Source: a virus
DNA length: 41,376 nt
Reading direction: 5' to 3' (one strand)
Virus record (IMG/VR): IMGVR_UViG_3300047409_000311
Span: 1-41,376 of that record
Part shown: positions 8,057-16,303 of the stretch, piece by piece
How positions within the stretch are numbered: the first letter of the stretch is position 1
Layout of the letters: the number at the start of each line of letters is the position of its first letter
Made by a program: the position numbers and the translations under genes
Notes under the pieces: model-generated
Told to the model about the DNA's origin: nothing
The model's input: only the letters and a program-made list of their open reading frames with translations
Databases searched by the model: none

Positions 8057-8523
8057 GTTGGTTCACCCAGCCATTGCGCGTAGCCGATTTCAGAGACCGT
8101 GAACCCGGACAGTTCCAGCAGCCGGCCCACGCGGTGGCCGTTGCCCACGATGTCGCCACCGACCCAGCGATGCACCCCGCGCGCCCGCAACTCTCGCCGC
8201 ATCGCGCGCAACAGGCGAAAGCCGCCGAGCCTGCCGCGCGCCAGCGGGTGGACGAAGATCCCGTCGGTGGCGGCCTGTACGCAGTGCTTCGCGTGGATAT
8301 CCGGCCCGAAGAAGCAGAGGCAGTAGCCCATCAGCACGTTGCCGTCGTCGCGCAACGTGACGAGCGCCAACTCATCGTGTTTCGCCAGGGTTTCGTAGAC
8401 CTCGTAGCGTGGCGCGAGAGGGAAGCGGCCGCCGTGGGTGGACACCTCGGCCCACTGCAACGGCCAGAGCGGGGCGAGCTCGCCGACCGCGTCCATGTAG
8501 GGCTCGACCTGGGTCCGCATCAT
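8053..8523 (-). CDS. GNAT-like acetyltransferase-fold virion-module protein
   Basis: This 156-residue protein has the order of GNAT folds: beta strands (LALVTLRDD, NVLMGYCLCFFG), then DGIFVHPLARGRLGGFRLLRAMRREL, which matches the acetyl-CoA loop (V-x-P-x-x-R-x-x-G-x-G/L) and its helix, then GNGHRVGRLLELSGF. Many podoviruses carry such a protein next to their internal virion genes, where it is usually thought to be structural or modifying. Its substrate is unknown. It overlaps both neighbours by 4 bp. Confidence 0.7.
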   Translation of the reverse strand: MMRTQVEPYMDAVGELAPLWPLQWAEVSTHGGRFPLAPRYEVYETLAKHDELALVTLRDDGNVLMGYCLCFFGPDIHAKHCVQAATDGIFVHPLARGRLGGFRLLRAMRRELRARGVHRWVGGDIVGNGHRVGRLLELSGFTVSEIGYAQWLGEPT

Positions 8524-9251
8524 ACGCCGCCCACGGCCAACCAGGCCCCTCCGCCCTGGCTGACCCAGAGCGTCGAGCCCACGCCGCCGTCCACCTGGGA
8601 CCAGAGCGAGCCTCGGGCGAGGTTGGCGGTCGGCGCCCCGGTGCCGGCGGCCCAGGTCACGCCGGAGCCGGGGTATGGCAGGAACCGGGTCGCCTCGGTT
8701 TGCACCCAGGCCGTCGTGGCGATCGACGTATCATTATCGCCGCCGGCTGGTGTTGGCGCGACAGGGTTGCCGGTGAAGGCCGGCGAGTTGAGTGGCGCCA
8801 GTCCCGCGACGGAGGCGGTCACGAACGCGGTCGTCGCCAGAGACGTGTCATTGTCTCCCGGCGACGGCGTCGGCGCGGTCGGATTCCCCACGAAGTGAGG
8901 ACTGTCCAGCGGCGCCGCACCACGCGTGATCGTCTCATGCAACAGCGCGTTGGTCTGCTGGGCATAGGTCAGGATGAAGGTGTCCGCCGCCTGTCGTGCC
9001 GCCGCCTCCGCGCTGTCGCCGTTGGCCCGAGCCGTCGCCTCGGCGTTCAGCGCCGCCTGGAGGGCTGTGTCGGCCGCCGCGCGGGTCGCCGCCTCATTAC
9101 CGATGGCCGCTTCCATATCTTTGCTGGAGACGCCCTGGGCACCGCCGGTGCGCTCGTGGACGGCCTTGATGCAGGCCCACCACGCGGAGCCCATGTATCC
9201 GTTGTTGTCGAGCAGCGCCGAGGGGTGTGGCAGGGGGCAGTCGATGGTCAT
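8520..9251 (-). CDS. Tail fibre-type protein with repeated Phage_fiber_2-like motifs
   Basis: The 243-residue protein contains an Ala-rich coiled-coil-like segment (ATRAAADTALQAALNAEATA) and two copies of a fibre repeat of the type PLDSPxFxGNPxAPTPxxGDNDTS (about residues 114-145 and 152-185), each ending IATTAxV. This repeat occurs in many tail fibre proteins. The C-terminal part (GSLWSQVDGGVGSTLWVSQGGG) is a common fibre terminal element. It follows the head-binding protein by 3 bp and probably extends the same appendage. Confidence 0.8.
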   Translation of the reverse strand: MTIDCPLPHPSALLDNNGYMGSAWWACIKAVHERTGGAQGVSSKDMEAAIGNEAATRAAADTALQAALNAEATARANGDSAEAAARQAADTFILTYAQQTNALLHETITRGAAPLDSPHFVGNPTAPTPSPGDNDTSLATTAFVTASVAGLAPLNSPAFTGNPVAPTPAGGDNDTSIATTAWVQTEATRFLPYPGSGVTWAAGTGAPTANLARGSLWSQVDGGVGSTLWVSQGGGAWLAVGGV

Positions 9252-9254
9252 CCG

Positions 9255-10082
9255 CTAGTTACCGGTGGCGATCCAACTGAAATTACACACCGTCGTGGCC
9301 GTCAGACCGGCCTGCAACGCGTAAACGTCGGCACCAAACGCGTCGGCCGTGGCTTGTAGCGTGAAATCGAACGGGCCGACCCCGGACGCGGTGCCGGTCA
9401 CCGAACAGATGAACGAGGTCACGGCGGTGGGGAACCCCGTGCCGGAAAACAGGACTCTGGTGTGACCCGAGAGGTCGGTGGCGGCATGGCCGCTCTGGAT
9501 GGTGAGAGCGCCCCCGCCCGCCGGGCCGGATGCGACCGAGGCGGTGAGGTTGTCGACCTGGGTCTGCAAGTTGTTCTCGGCGTTGGTCGCGCGCGTCGTC
9601 TCGGCGGTGACATTGTTATTGGTGGCGGCCAGACCGTTCTGAAGCGCCACGACCGAGGCGGTGAGGTTGTTGTCGGCGGCGATGCGCGCGTTCTGTTCCG
9701 CCGCGTCGGCCGCCGCCCGTGCCGTCGCCTCGTCGGAAATCAACGTGTTGATGCCGAGCATGTTGACCGCGTCGGGAATGGTGGGCGCGGAGACAACCGG
9801 CTCCATGGCGGCGGAAACGATGGTAGTGGCGACCACATCCCAGATGAGATTTCCCGCGCTGTCCTTGAGGACCAGGCGGATTTCGCCGTCGCCCCACATT
9901 GTACAACGGCCCGCTCCGTCGAGTATCAGGGGGTTACTGTTGAGAAAAGCCTGATCCGGGTCGGCCCAGGTATCCTTCGGTGTTCCCGTTCCTGGTATAA
10001 AGGTCGTGACGGACCCTCCCGCGTAGGGAATGCCATTAGCATCGGAGAACTGGTTTATGGGTAGGACTACGGGGTCTGCCAT
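9255..10082 (-). CDS. Tailspike/fibre N-terminal head-binding protein
   Basis: Residues 1-90 look like the head-binding domain of P22-family tailspikes: FSDANGIPYAGGSVTTFIPG, then PKDTWAD, LNSNPLILDGAGR and GEIRLVLKDSAGNLIWD. A coiled-coil-like Ala/Asn region follows (about 110-185), then a beta-rich C-terminal domain. It has no catalytic or beta-helix part, so it may act as an adaptor connecting the tail to the next fibre. Just upstream a reversed HNH gene separates it from the gp10-like gene. Confidence 0.75.
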   Translation of the reverse strand: MADPVVLPINQFSDANGIPYAGGSVTTFIPGTGTPKDTWADPDQAFLNSNPLILDGAGRCTMWGDGEIRLVLKDSAGNLIWDVVATTIVSAAMEPVVSAPTIPDAVNMLGINTLISDEATARAAADAAEQNARIAADNNLTASVVALQNGLAATNNNVTAETTRATNAENNLQTQVDNLTASVASGPAGGGALTIQSGHAATDLSGHTRVLFSGTGFPTAVTSFICSVTGTASGVGPFDFTLQATADAFGADVYALQAGLTATTVCNFSWIATGN

Positions 10083-10099
10083 GTTATAATTCCACCGTC

Positions 10100-10747
10100 A
10101 TGTCAGCACGCAACCCTATAATCCCAGGCACCATCTTCGGTCGCCTGACCGTCATTGGCGCTGGAACTCACAGAGCAAATCCTCAGGGTGATACGGTGTA
10201 TCGTGTTGAGGTGCTGTGTGAATGCGGCGTAAAAAAGTCCATAGACGAGGTCTCCCTGAGGCAGGCCAGGACTCAATCTTGTGGCTGCCTTCAGCGGGAA
10301 ATAGTGCGGGCCGGAAAGGCCCGGTTGCGCCATGGGATGACCGCCACACGAACCCATAGAATATGGGCCGGCATGTTGTCGCGTTGCACTAATCCCAATC
10401 AGGCTACCTATATGCATTATGGTGCGCGCGGCATTCGAGTTTGCGAACGGTGGCGGACCTTTGACGCCTTCCTGGCCGACATGGGGGTCTGTCCTCCAGA
10501 CATGTCCATTGACCGCATCGACGGCAAGGGGAACTACGAACCAGGAAATTGCAGATGGGCGACCGTTGAACAACAGGGTTTCAACAACCCCCAGGTTACG
10601 CCGGTCACACTGAACGGGGAGCGCGTGAGTTTCTCGGGCGCGGCCAGACGGCTGAATGTGTCTCCTCAAACTTTGCACAAACTCAAGATAAGATGCGAGC
10701 TTACTCACCAACAAGCCGTGGACTATTACGCCGCGCGTCATTCTTGA
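10100..10747 (+). CDS. HNH endonuclease (AP2/HNH type), reversed inside the late operon
   Basis: This 215-residue protein has an N-terminal AP2-like, Cys-containing DNA-binding part (FGRLTVIG, LCECGVKK, SCGC), the segment RIWAGMLSRCTNPN..YGARGIRVCERW, and the HNH signature SIDRIDGKGNYEPGNCRWAT at about residues 135-155. A C-terminal helix-turn-helix (SGAARRLNVSPQTLHKL) follows. It is the only rightward gene in 28 kb of leftward late genes. Its 3' end overlaps the gp10-like gene by 10 bp and its 5' end lies 17 bp from the next gene. This suits a mobile homing gene in a gene junction. Confidence 0.88.
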   Translation: MSARNPIIPGTIFGRLTVIGAGTHRANPQGDTVYRVEVLCECGVKKSIDEVSLRQARTQSCGCLQREIVRAGKARLRHGMTATRTHRIWAGMLSRCTNPNQATYMHYGARGIRVCERWRTFDAFLADMGVCPPDMSIDRIDGKGNYEPGNCRWATVEQQGFNNPQVTPVTLNGERVSFSGAARRLNVSPQTLHKLKIRCELTHQQAVDYYAARHS

Positions 10748-12255
10748 CTGCCCTGGCCTTGCGGCGGCGGCTCGTCACCACGCTCGACAGTTATCCATAC
10801 CCCTTGAAGAATGGTGGGCATGGCAACAGACCATTGCAGCATGAAAACTCTGTCGCGGGCCATGCCCAAACGGTTCCACTGCAACGACGTGAGATACTCG
10901 CCGGTCTCACCAATGGACTGTGTAATGGGATTTCCAAACGTGTGCCCTCTGTCATCTGAATACGAAAGCGAAATAGTATTGGCTGGTCCAGGCATCACAC
11001 CTGGGTTGGGCGATGTCCCGGTTTCCACATCGGCGACCAGAGATCGATAAAACATGCGATCCGCGTCGGCGACGATGTGCGGGAACGAGCGCACCCGCTT
11101 GATCGGGCCGCCGTTCACATCGGTGTAGACCGTCATGTCGAGCGCGAGGACGTGCCCATTCTGCCAATCTCCGACCACCGGCACGCCCGCCACGAGAGCG
11201 TAACAATTCGCCCGGTGCCGGTGTTCGTCGCCGTTGGTATCGAGCCACACCCATTGATGCCAATGGCCGGTGGTGATGTCATAAACCCAGGTCTTGTCGA
11301 CGGTCGGGAACGCCAGGACATAGAACGCGTGGCCGGCGAGGCTGTAGCAGAAGCCGATCGCGTCCGAGATGCGCTCCTCGGCCGCCGTCGCGTAGGTCGC
11401 GATCTCCGCTTCGATGGCATAGGTCGAGATCCGTTTCGCGGAATAAAGTGATCCCATCAGTACGATACCCTGGCCGGCGCGGTTGGCGCCCAGCCAGAAG
11501 ACGGCGTTGTCATACGTTGCCGCGCTGTATTTCGCCACGCACCCGTGATCGATGATGACCTCGGACTGGGCGGTGAAGGGGAACGCGCCCGCCGTCCCGT
11601 CGCCTCCGGTGTTGGCCCATATCTCCGTCGTTTTGGCGCCCAGCAGCCAGACGTCGCGCTTGGCGACGATGAGGGTTTGTATCCGGTCGCTATGGCCGGC
11701 CTTACCGGCCAGCCAGTCCAGGGTGAAGTTGAGGTCATAAGGATTGGCCGGGTCGAACGGATCGGAAATATACCAGTAAATCGTATTCGGCTGATTGAAC
11801 ACGAAGAAGGTATCGACGTAATCAACGCGATCGCCACCATAGAATTGCGGACTGGAAATCGGCTGGTATGTCAGGAAATCGAGACCAACCGTCCAACCGT
11901 TGGCCGAGCCATCGACGATCACCGCGATGAAGCCGTTGTCGGCGATGCTGACGGGTGTCGTCAGCCCGGCCGTGATGTTGCCCAGCAACGTCGGCACCCA
12001 GGATCCCGGTTCGATCGCGTAGACGATGTGACTCTCGACCATGATGATCGCGCCGTTGGCGCACTCGTGGATCGCCCTGACCGGCCCCGTTCCCGATGAC
12101 CACAGGATGCGACTGCCGGGTGTTGGATAATGCGCCGCCGGCATCGGCTCGCCCTGCTCCTGGGGGAGGGGTTCCACGTACAGATTCACGCATCGCTGCG
12201 CCGAGGCGACCACGCTACGGGCCGTGTACGCCCCTCCGGTGAGCGCGACTTTCAT
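10738..12255 (-). CDS. Packaged-DNA stabilization/tail protein, P22 gp10-like
   Basis: The 505-residue protein matches the phage stabilisation family in its start (ARSVVASAQRCVNLYVEPLP, TPGSRIL) and in repeated short beta motifs typical of a propeller-like tail hub (GPVRAIHECANGAIIMVE, VDTFFVFNQPNTIYWYIS). P22 gp10 has 472 residues and forms the tail hub below gp4. The start at 12255 is chosen because ATG overlaps the previous stop (ATGA); the longer version at 12285 runs into the tailspike gene. Its extreme 3' end is overlapped by the reversed HNH gene. Confidence 0.85.
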   Translation of the reverse strand: MKVALTGGAYTARSVVASAQRCVNLYVEPLPQEQGEPMPAAHYPTPGSRILWSSGTGPVRAIHECANGAIIMVESHIVYAIEPGSWVPTLLGNITAGLTTPVSIADNGFIAVIVDGSANGWTVGLDFLTYQPISSPQFYGGDRVDYVDTFFVFNQPNTIYWYISDPFDPANPYDLNFTLDWLAGKAGHSDRIQTLIVAKRDVWLLGAKTTEIWANTGGDGTAGAFPFTAQSEVIIDHGCVAKYSAATYDNAVFWLGANRAGQGIVLMGSLYSAKRISTYAIEAEIATYATAAEERISDAIGFCYSLAGHAFYVLAFPTVDKTWVYDITTGHWHQWVWLDTNGDEHRHRANCYALVAGVPVVGDWQNGHVLALDMTVYTDVNGGPIKRVRSFPHIVADADRMFYRSLVADVETGTSPNPGVMPGPANTISLSYSDDRGHTFGNPITQSIGETGEYLTSLQWNRLGMARDRVFMLQWSVAMPTILQGVWITVERGDEPPPQGQGSQE

Positions 12256-13823
12256 ACGACGTTCAGCACGGTGCCGTTGCGCCACACATCGCCCGCGACA
12301 AGACCCGTGGCGCTTGTTGGGAGATTGCTCACATTCAGCGTCCGAACGGTCACCTTGCCGGTCGAGCGTTTGATGCTCAGAGGAACCAACTCAGAGGTGT
12401 CGTCCAGCACCGCATAGACTGCGAAGTCCGAACCATTACTACTCCCGCTTTCTGTATTCCCGATATTACCCATGAACCAGCGCACAGCGTGGTTTGCATT
12501 CTGCATTTGCATCATGGGGGTAATGGATAATGTCCCGGACAGGATGGAGAACAAACTGGCGCCCGCACTCGTGATAACGGTGTCTGCCTGTGTTGTTATG
12601 GTGATCGGAGGAGCACCACTGAAATTCCCCTGAAAGGAGCAACCGGCCCCGGCGATGCCACCGATGGCGCTTGTCATATATGCCGGTCCTCGGAATGTAT
12701 TGCCGCTGGCATGCACCAAAATCGTCGAGTTGATATGAATCCCGGTTCCCGGTTGGGTGGCACTTCCTATGTCAAAAACGAAATTGTTGACAATACTGAT
12801 TTCACTACCGCCTCCGGTAAAGATGCCCCAGGCTGAGTTCGTATGCTCCGCCGACACATGGTTGCCGACGATCAAAACGTCATTGGCGGCACCTATCCCG
12901 ATTTCTCCGCTTGGCTCTGGAGCGCCGGTGTTGTTATCGTAGACACGGTTGCCCGTGATTATAACGTGTTGATGAAATCCCGGCGAGGCCGTATCCACGG
13001 CGATGCCAGAGGCGAAGTTATTATATACGATATTGTTGGCCAGGATGATGTTTTTGGACGGCGTCGGTTGTCCGCCGTCGGAGTAGACGAAAATCCCCAC
13101 GGCGGCGTTTCTGACGGTGTTGCCGATGGCGCGGCTGTTGGTGATGTTACCGTAAAACGCGAAGCCAAAATCGCCAGTCGGGCCGTCAATCGTGCAGTTG
13201 GTGAGCCAGCAGTCATCACAGCTGTCAGCGAACTCGTTCGCACTGCCGCCGCCCAGCAGTTTAAGGTCGGACAGACGCGCCCCGGTTGACCGCGTGATAT
13301 TCACATTCCAATAGTGGGCGTTTTTTATCGTAATGCCGGATATTCTGAGGTTGGTGGTCTGATCGGCGGAAAAACCGGCTGAGATGCCAGACGCTCCTGA
13401 ATTACCATCGATGGTGCCGTTGCCTCGCACGATGACATTTGAACTGCTGCGTGTGTCGAGCACGCCAAGTCCGCCGATGTCCACCCCGGACTTCATCAGC
13501 AGCGTGCCGCTCAACATCAGATCGGTACCAGACGGCAGGCTGAGACTACGCACGACATAGGCGCTTCCAGCATCAGGGATGAACACCACAGCTTTGCCCG
13601 CGTAAGTGTTTAGCACCGCCTGGATGGCGGCGGTATCATCGGTGGAACCGTCACCCTTGGCGCCAAGCATCAGGACATTAACGATATTCCCGACCGCCGC
13701 GTTCAGGTCGTCGGCATAGAGGATGTCGCCGTCCTGCCACGGGTAGCCGGTGCCGGTCGTTGCCGGATCGGCCGGGATCGGGCGTACGACCGCTCGCGTG
13801 CCAAAGCGCGTCAATGCGTTCAT
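12252..13823 (-). CDS. Tailspike with right-handed beta-helix (pectate-lyase-like) domain
   Basis: Residues 1-50 hold a short anchor (YPWQDGDILYADDLNAAVGN). Then comes the start of a pectate-lyase_3 type domain (VLMLGAKGDGSTDDTAAIQAV) and a long beta-helix (about 60-400) with many GN/NN-turn rungs such as IILANNIVYNN and VIITGNRVYDNN. A small terminal beta domain follows. Proteins like this bind and often cut surface polysaccharide. The active residues cannot be assigned by eye. The same anchor occurs in the fibre at 23138-24334. It lies between the gp4-like and gp10-like genes. Confidence 0.85.
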   Translation of the reverse strand: MNALTRFGTRAVVRPIPADPATTGTGYPWQDGDILYADDLNAAVGNIVNVLMLGAKGDGSTDDTAAIQAVLNTYAGKAVVFIPDAGSAYVVRSLSLPSGTDLMLSGTLLMKSGVDIGGLGVLDTRSSSNVIVRGNGTIDGNSGASGISAGFSADQTTNLRISGITIKNAHYWNVNITRSTGARLSDLKLLGGGSANEFADSCDDCWLTNCTIDGPTGDFGFAFYGNITNSRAIGNTVRNAAVGIFVYSDGGQPTPSKNIILANNIVYNNFASGIAVDTASPGFHQHVIITGNRVYDNNTGAPEPSGEIGIGAANDVLIVGNHVSAEHTNSAWGIFTGGGSEISIVNNFVFDIGSATQPGTGIHINSTILVHASGNTFRGPAYMTSAIGGIAGAGCSFQGNFSGAPPITITTQADTVITSAGASLFSILSGTLSITPMMQMQNANHAVRWFMGNIGNTESGSSNGSDFAVYAVLDDTSELVPLSIKRSTGKVTVRTLNVSNLPTSATGLVAGDVWRNGTVLNVV

Positions 13824-13839
13824 TGGATCGTGTCTCCGG

Positions 13840-15795
13840 TTATCCCAGGACGCTGCCGCCGCCGGTCGTCCACGCCTGGTTCAACCCGCGTCCAACCCAG
13901 GACGACACGTCGCCCCGGTGGTGCGTGAGGACCGCCGGCATGCCGAGGAGGGGTATCTGGGCGTTGGTCATCTTGACCGCCTCCAGGGACGCCCTGGCCT
14001 GCCCGGCAAGCTCGCGGGATATCTGCCCGCCACTGGCCACGATGATGCGGCAGGCGAGATTGTCGATGATCGCGGCCGTGTATTCCGGCGGCATGTTCAA
14101 TGGGTCTTCCAGGCTCTCATATGCCGGCAGCGACGTCTTGGTGATCAGGTGCATTTCGTAAGCATTGGCCGGCGGCACGGGCCAGAAATGGATGCGGCCA
14201 ACGGGATAACTGCTGTCGTAGAACACCGCCGAGGGGATCGACTTCAGGTCTTTGATCGAGATATGCGCCCAGTCTTCCTTGGCCTCGATGATCGCCAGCG
14301 GAATATCCACCATGTTCGACGCGCCGGCGGTCGGTTGCTCGCCCAAGGGAAACGGCAACTGCTCGTCAAGCGTGGCCCCGTCGGTCCCAAACCCTCCGTG
14401 GCCAAGGAGGCGGACAAACGCGGCGTGGATCTTGTCTGGTCGCGCCGTGTCGAATTGCTGACGCCGGCCGATCGTGTAGGAAACATCACCAGTAGAGACC
14501 AGGGCGATTTCCTGCTCCGACCACACCAGCCACCGCTTGCGTTGCCACTGCGCCATCATGGCCATGAGCAAGGTGAACGCATCCGAAACGTCCTTCGACG
14601 CCTCCGACACGCTCTGCTGGTCGTTGATCCGGCCTGCCATACGCAACGCCAGGAACAACGCCTCGCCCACCGTCTCCGCAGCTCCACCCCACACCTTGGG
14701 CGTCTGCTGCTGGTTGATCGCCTGCACCAGTTCCAGCGCCAACGCCGCGCGATCGAGCAACTGCTTCGGCACCTCGGCGCCGAACGCATCGCGCAGCCGC
14801 ACCGCGAGGTTCAGCACGATGGCATTCCGCATGCCGGGATCGAGCGTCACCGCAGCCGACAGGTTCAGGATGAACGGAATCACACCGGGAATGACCCGCA
14901 CGGTGCGCGCCCGCCGCCACTCGTCCAGCATCTCATTCATAAGGCTGTGCGCGTCGGAAACGTCCTGCGAACCGACCGTGATGCCCTGGCCGTCATTGAC
15001 CCGGCCGGCGGCTCTGAGGGCCAGGAACAGAATGCCGTAACCGGTGCCGTCGTCATGCGCGATCGACGGTGCCGGGTTCTGCTGCAGGTTGATGGCCTGG
15101 ATAAGCGCCAGCGCGCGTTCAGCCCGGTCCAGCAACGGTTTGGGGATCTCGGCGCCGAACCAGTCCCGCAGGCGAACCGCGAGGCCGAGCACGACGGCGT
15201 TCTTCTGGCCGGCCGACAAAGACAAGGCGGCCGACAGATCGGTGACAGTCGGCAAGGTGCCTGGGATGACCTTGACCGACCGTTCCCGGTTCCACTCGTC
15301 AAGCATCTCGTTGAGGATGCTGTGGGCGTCGGTGACATCCTGGGAGGTTTCCAGCACGCCCTGTTTATCGGCCACGCGCCCGGCCGCGCGCAGTGCCAGG
15401 AAGATGACGCCAAAACCCGTCCCGTCATCGGCGGCGACGGTTGGGGGGGGCGTCTTCTGCAGATTGATCGCGCTCCACGCCGCCACTGCCGAGACGGCCA
15501 GTTGCACGTCGAGTTGGATCGGCGGCAGCGAGTAGATCTGCCGCAGCCGCACCGCCATCGTCGTCAGAAGCACATGCTCGAAAGGCGTCCAGTAAGGCAC
15601 GTCGGTCGTGAGATCGGGAAACGGCGGCACCGGCTCCCGGTTGACCTGGACCAACCGCTCCAGGTTCCACTCCGCGATCATCGCGTTGAGGACCCTGAAG
15701 CTGTCGTTGACATCATCCGGCATCGGGGTCTGGCCCACCCCATTCACACCAGAATTTCTGAGACTTAAAAAGATAATATCATTCGCTATCGTCAT
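13840..15795 (-). CDS. gp4-like head-tail adaptor with four tandem adaptor domains
   Basis: P22 gp4 is a small (about 166-residue) ring protein below the portal. Here the 651-residue protein repeats the family pattern four times with a period of 124-125 residues: IFLALRxAGR..., DVxDAxxxLNEMLDEW (Trp at about 43, 168, 292 and 417). Units 1-3 are each closed by an AVRLRxxxGA...LIQAIN segment (to about 111, 236 and 361). Unit 4 carries the full family middle region (SYTIGRRQQFDTARPDKI) and the end PPEYTAAIIDNLACRI. The position between coat and gp10 supports the role. The repeats are diverged at the DNA level, so the fusion is not recent. Confidence 0.85.
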   Translation of the reverse strand: MTIANDIIFLSLRNSGVNGVGQTPMPDDVNDSFRVLNAMIAEWNLERLVQVNREPVPPFPDLTTDVPYWTPFEHVLLTTMAVRLRQIYSLPPIQLDVQLAVSAVAAWSAINLQKTPPPTVAADDGTGFGVIFLALRAAGRVADKQGVLETSQDVTDAHSILNEMLDEWNRERSVKVIPGTLPTVTDLSAALSLSAGQKNAVVLGLAVRLRDWFGAEIPKPLLDRAERALALIQAINLQQNPAPSIAHDDGTGYGILFLALRAAGRVNDGQGITVGSQDVSDAHSLMNEMLDEWRRARTVRVIPGVIPFILNLSAAVTLDPGMRNAIVLNLAVRLRDAFGAEVPKQLLDRAALALELVQAINQQQTPKVWGGAAETVGEALFLALRMAGRINDQQSVSEASKDVSDAFTLLMAMMAQWQRKRWLVWSEQEIALVSTGDVSYTIGRRQQFDTARPDKIHAAFVRLLGHGGFGTDGATLDEQLPFPLGEQPTAGASNMVDIPLAIIEAKEDWAHISIKDLKSIPSAVFYDSSYPVGRIHFWPVPPANAYEMHLITKTSLPAYESLEDPLNMPPEYTAAIIDNLACRIIVASGGQISRELAGQARASLEAVKMTNAQIPLLGMPAVLTHHRGDVSSWVGRGLNQAWTTGGGSVLG

Positions 15796-15801
15796 GTTAC
15801 A

Positions 15802-15915
15802 TCACCAACGCCAGAGAGTGGCGAACAGCATGAGAGCCACCACGATGTTGATCACCGCCATCACGGCGTTGGCTACCCACGCCCATCCAATCAGGCTGAC
15901 AGGATGGAGAACCAC
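15802..15915 (-). CDS. Candidate small single-pass membrane protein (37 aa)
   Basis: A GTG-started frame begins inside the end of the preceding gene and stops 6 bp before the gp4-like start. The product is mostly one hydrophobic helix (VANAVMAVINIVVALMLFATLW) with Trp/Arg at its end. Close packing and the membrane pattern support it, but there is no clear ribosome site. It could be a holin-like or chance frame. Confidence 0.35.
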   Translation of the reverse strand: MVLHPVSLIGWAWVANAVMAVINIVVALMLFATLWRW

Positions 15916-16250
15916 AACCCGACGTCCGGGGAGACGAACTGGGCTTTACCGGCCGCCGCCAGCGATATCCCCGTCGCCGCCGCCACGTTGTTGATCAGGT
16001 CATTTGTGCCAGGCGCCGCGAACACCTGGGTGGCCGCCGCGCCACTGTTGATGACAGTCACCTCCTGACCGCCGGTGGCGGGCGGCAGGGCGACGCTGTC
16101 GGCGGCGGTGGCGCAGACGCTGATCCGGTTGAACGCCGCCAGGAGCGGCACGGCGGCGGCCCGCGTGCCTCCCGCGCGCGCCGTGATGTTGTTCTGAAAC
16201 GACGCGATGCCGGTCGGGTCGTAGAGTTGCGGGCCGGGGGTGTATGCCAT
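15891..16250 (-). CDS. Small virion-module protein (119 aa), possible capsid decoration
   Basis: The motif AFNRISVCATAADSVALPPA followed by VTVINSGAAATQVFAAPG and ATGISLAAAGKAQF recurs in small proteins next to phage head genes, usually without assigned function. The sequence is beta-rich and Gly/Ala-rich with no catalytic motif. Its place directly after the coat gene suggests a head decoration or fibre protein; this is inference only. Confidence 0.7.
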   Translation of the reverse strand: MAYTPGPQLYDPTGIASFQNNITARAGGTRAAAVPLLAAFNRISVCATAADSVALPPATGGQEVTVINSGAAATQVFAAPGTNDLINNVAAATGISLAAAGKAQFVSPDVGLWFSILSA

Positions 16251-16303
16251 GGGTGGCGCTCCTTACTGATAAGTACTCTCGTAGCGAACAGAAAATATCA
16301 GCA

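Noticed and set aside
13750-15768. A 672-codon open frame on the plus strand opposite the gp4-like gene
   Set aside because: It is a GC-rich shadow frame (Arg/His/Gln-rich, no motif) opposite a recognisable repeated structural protein.
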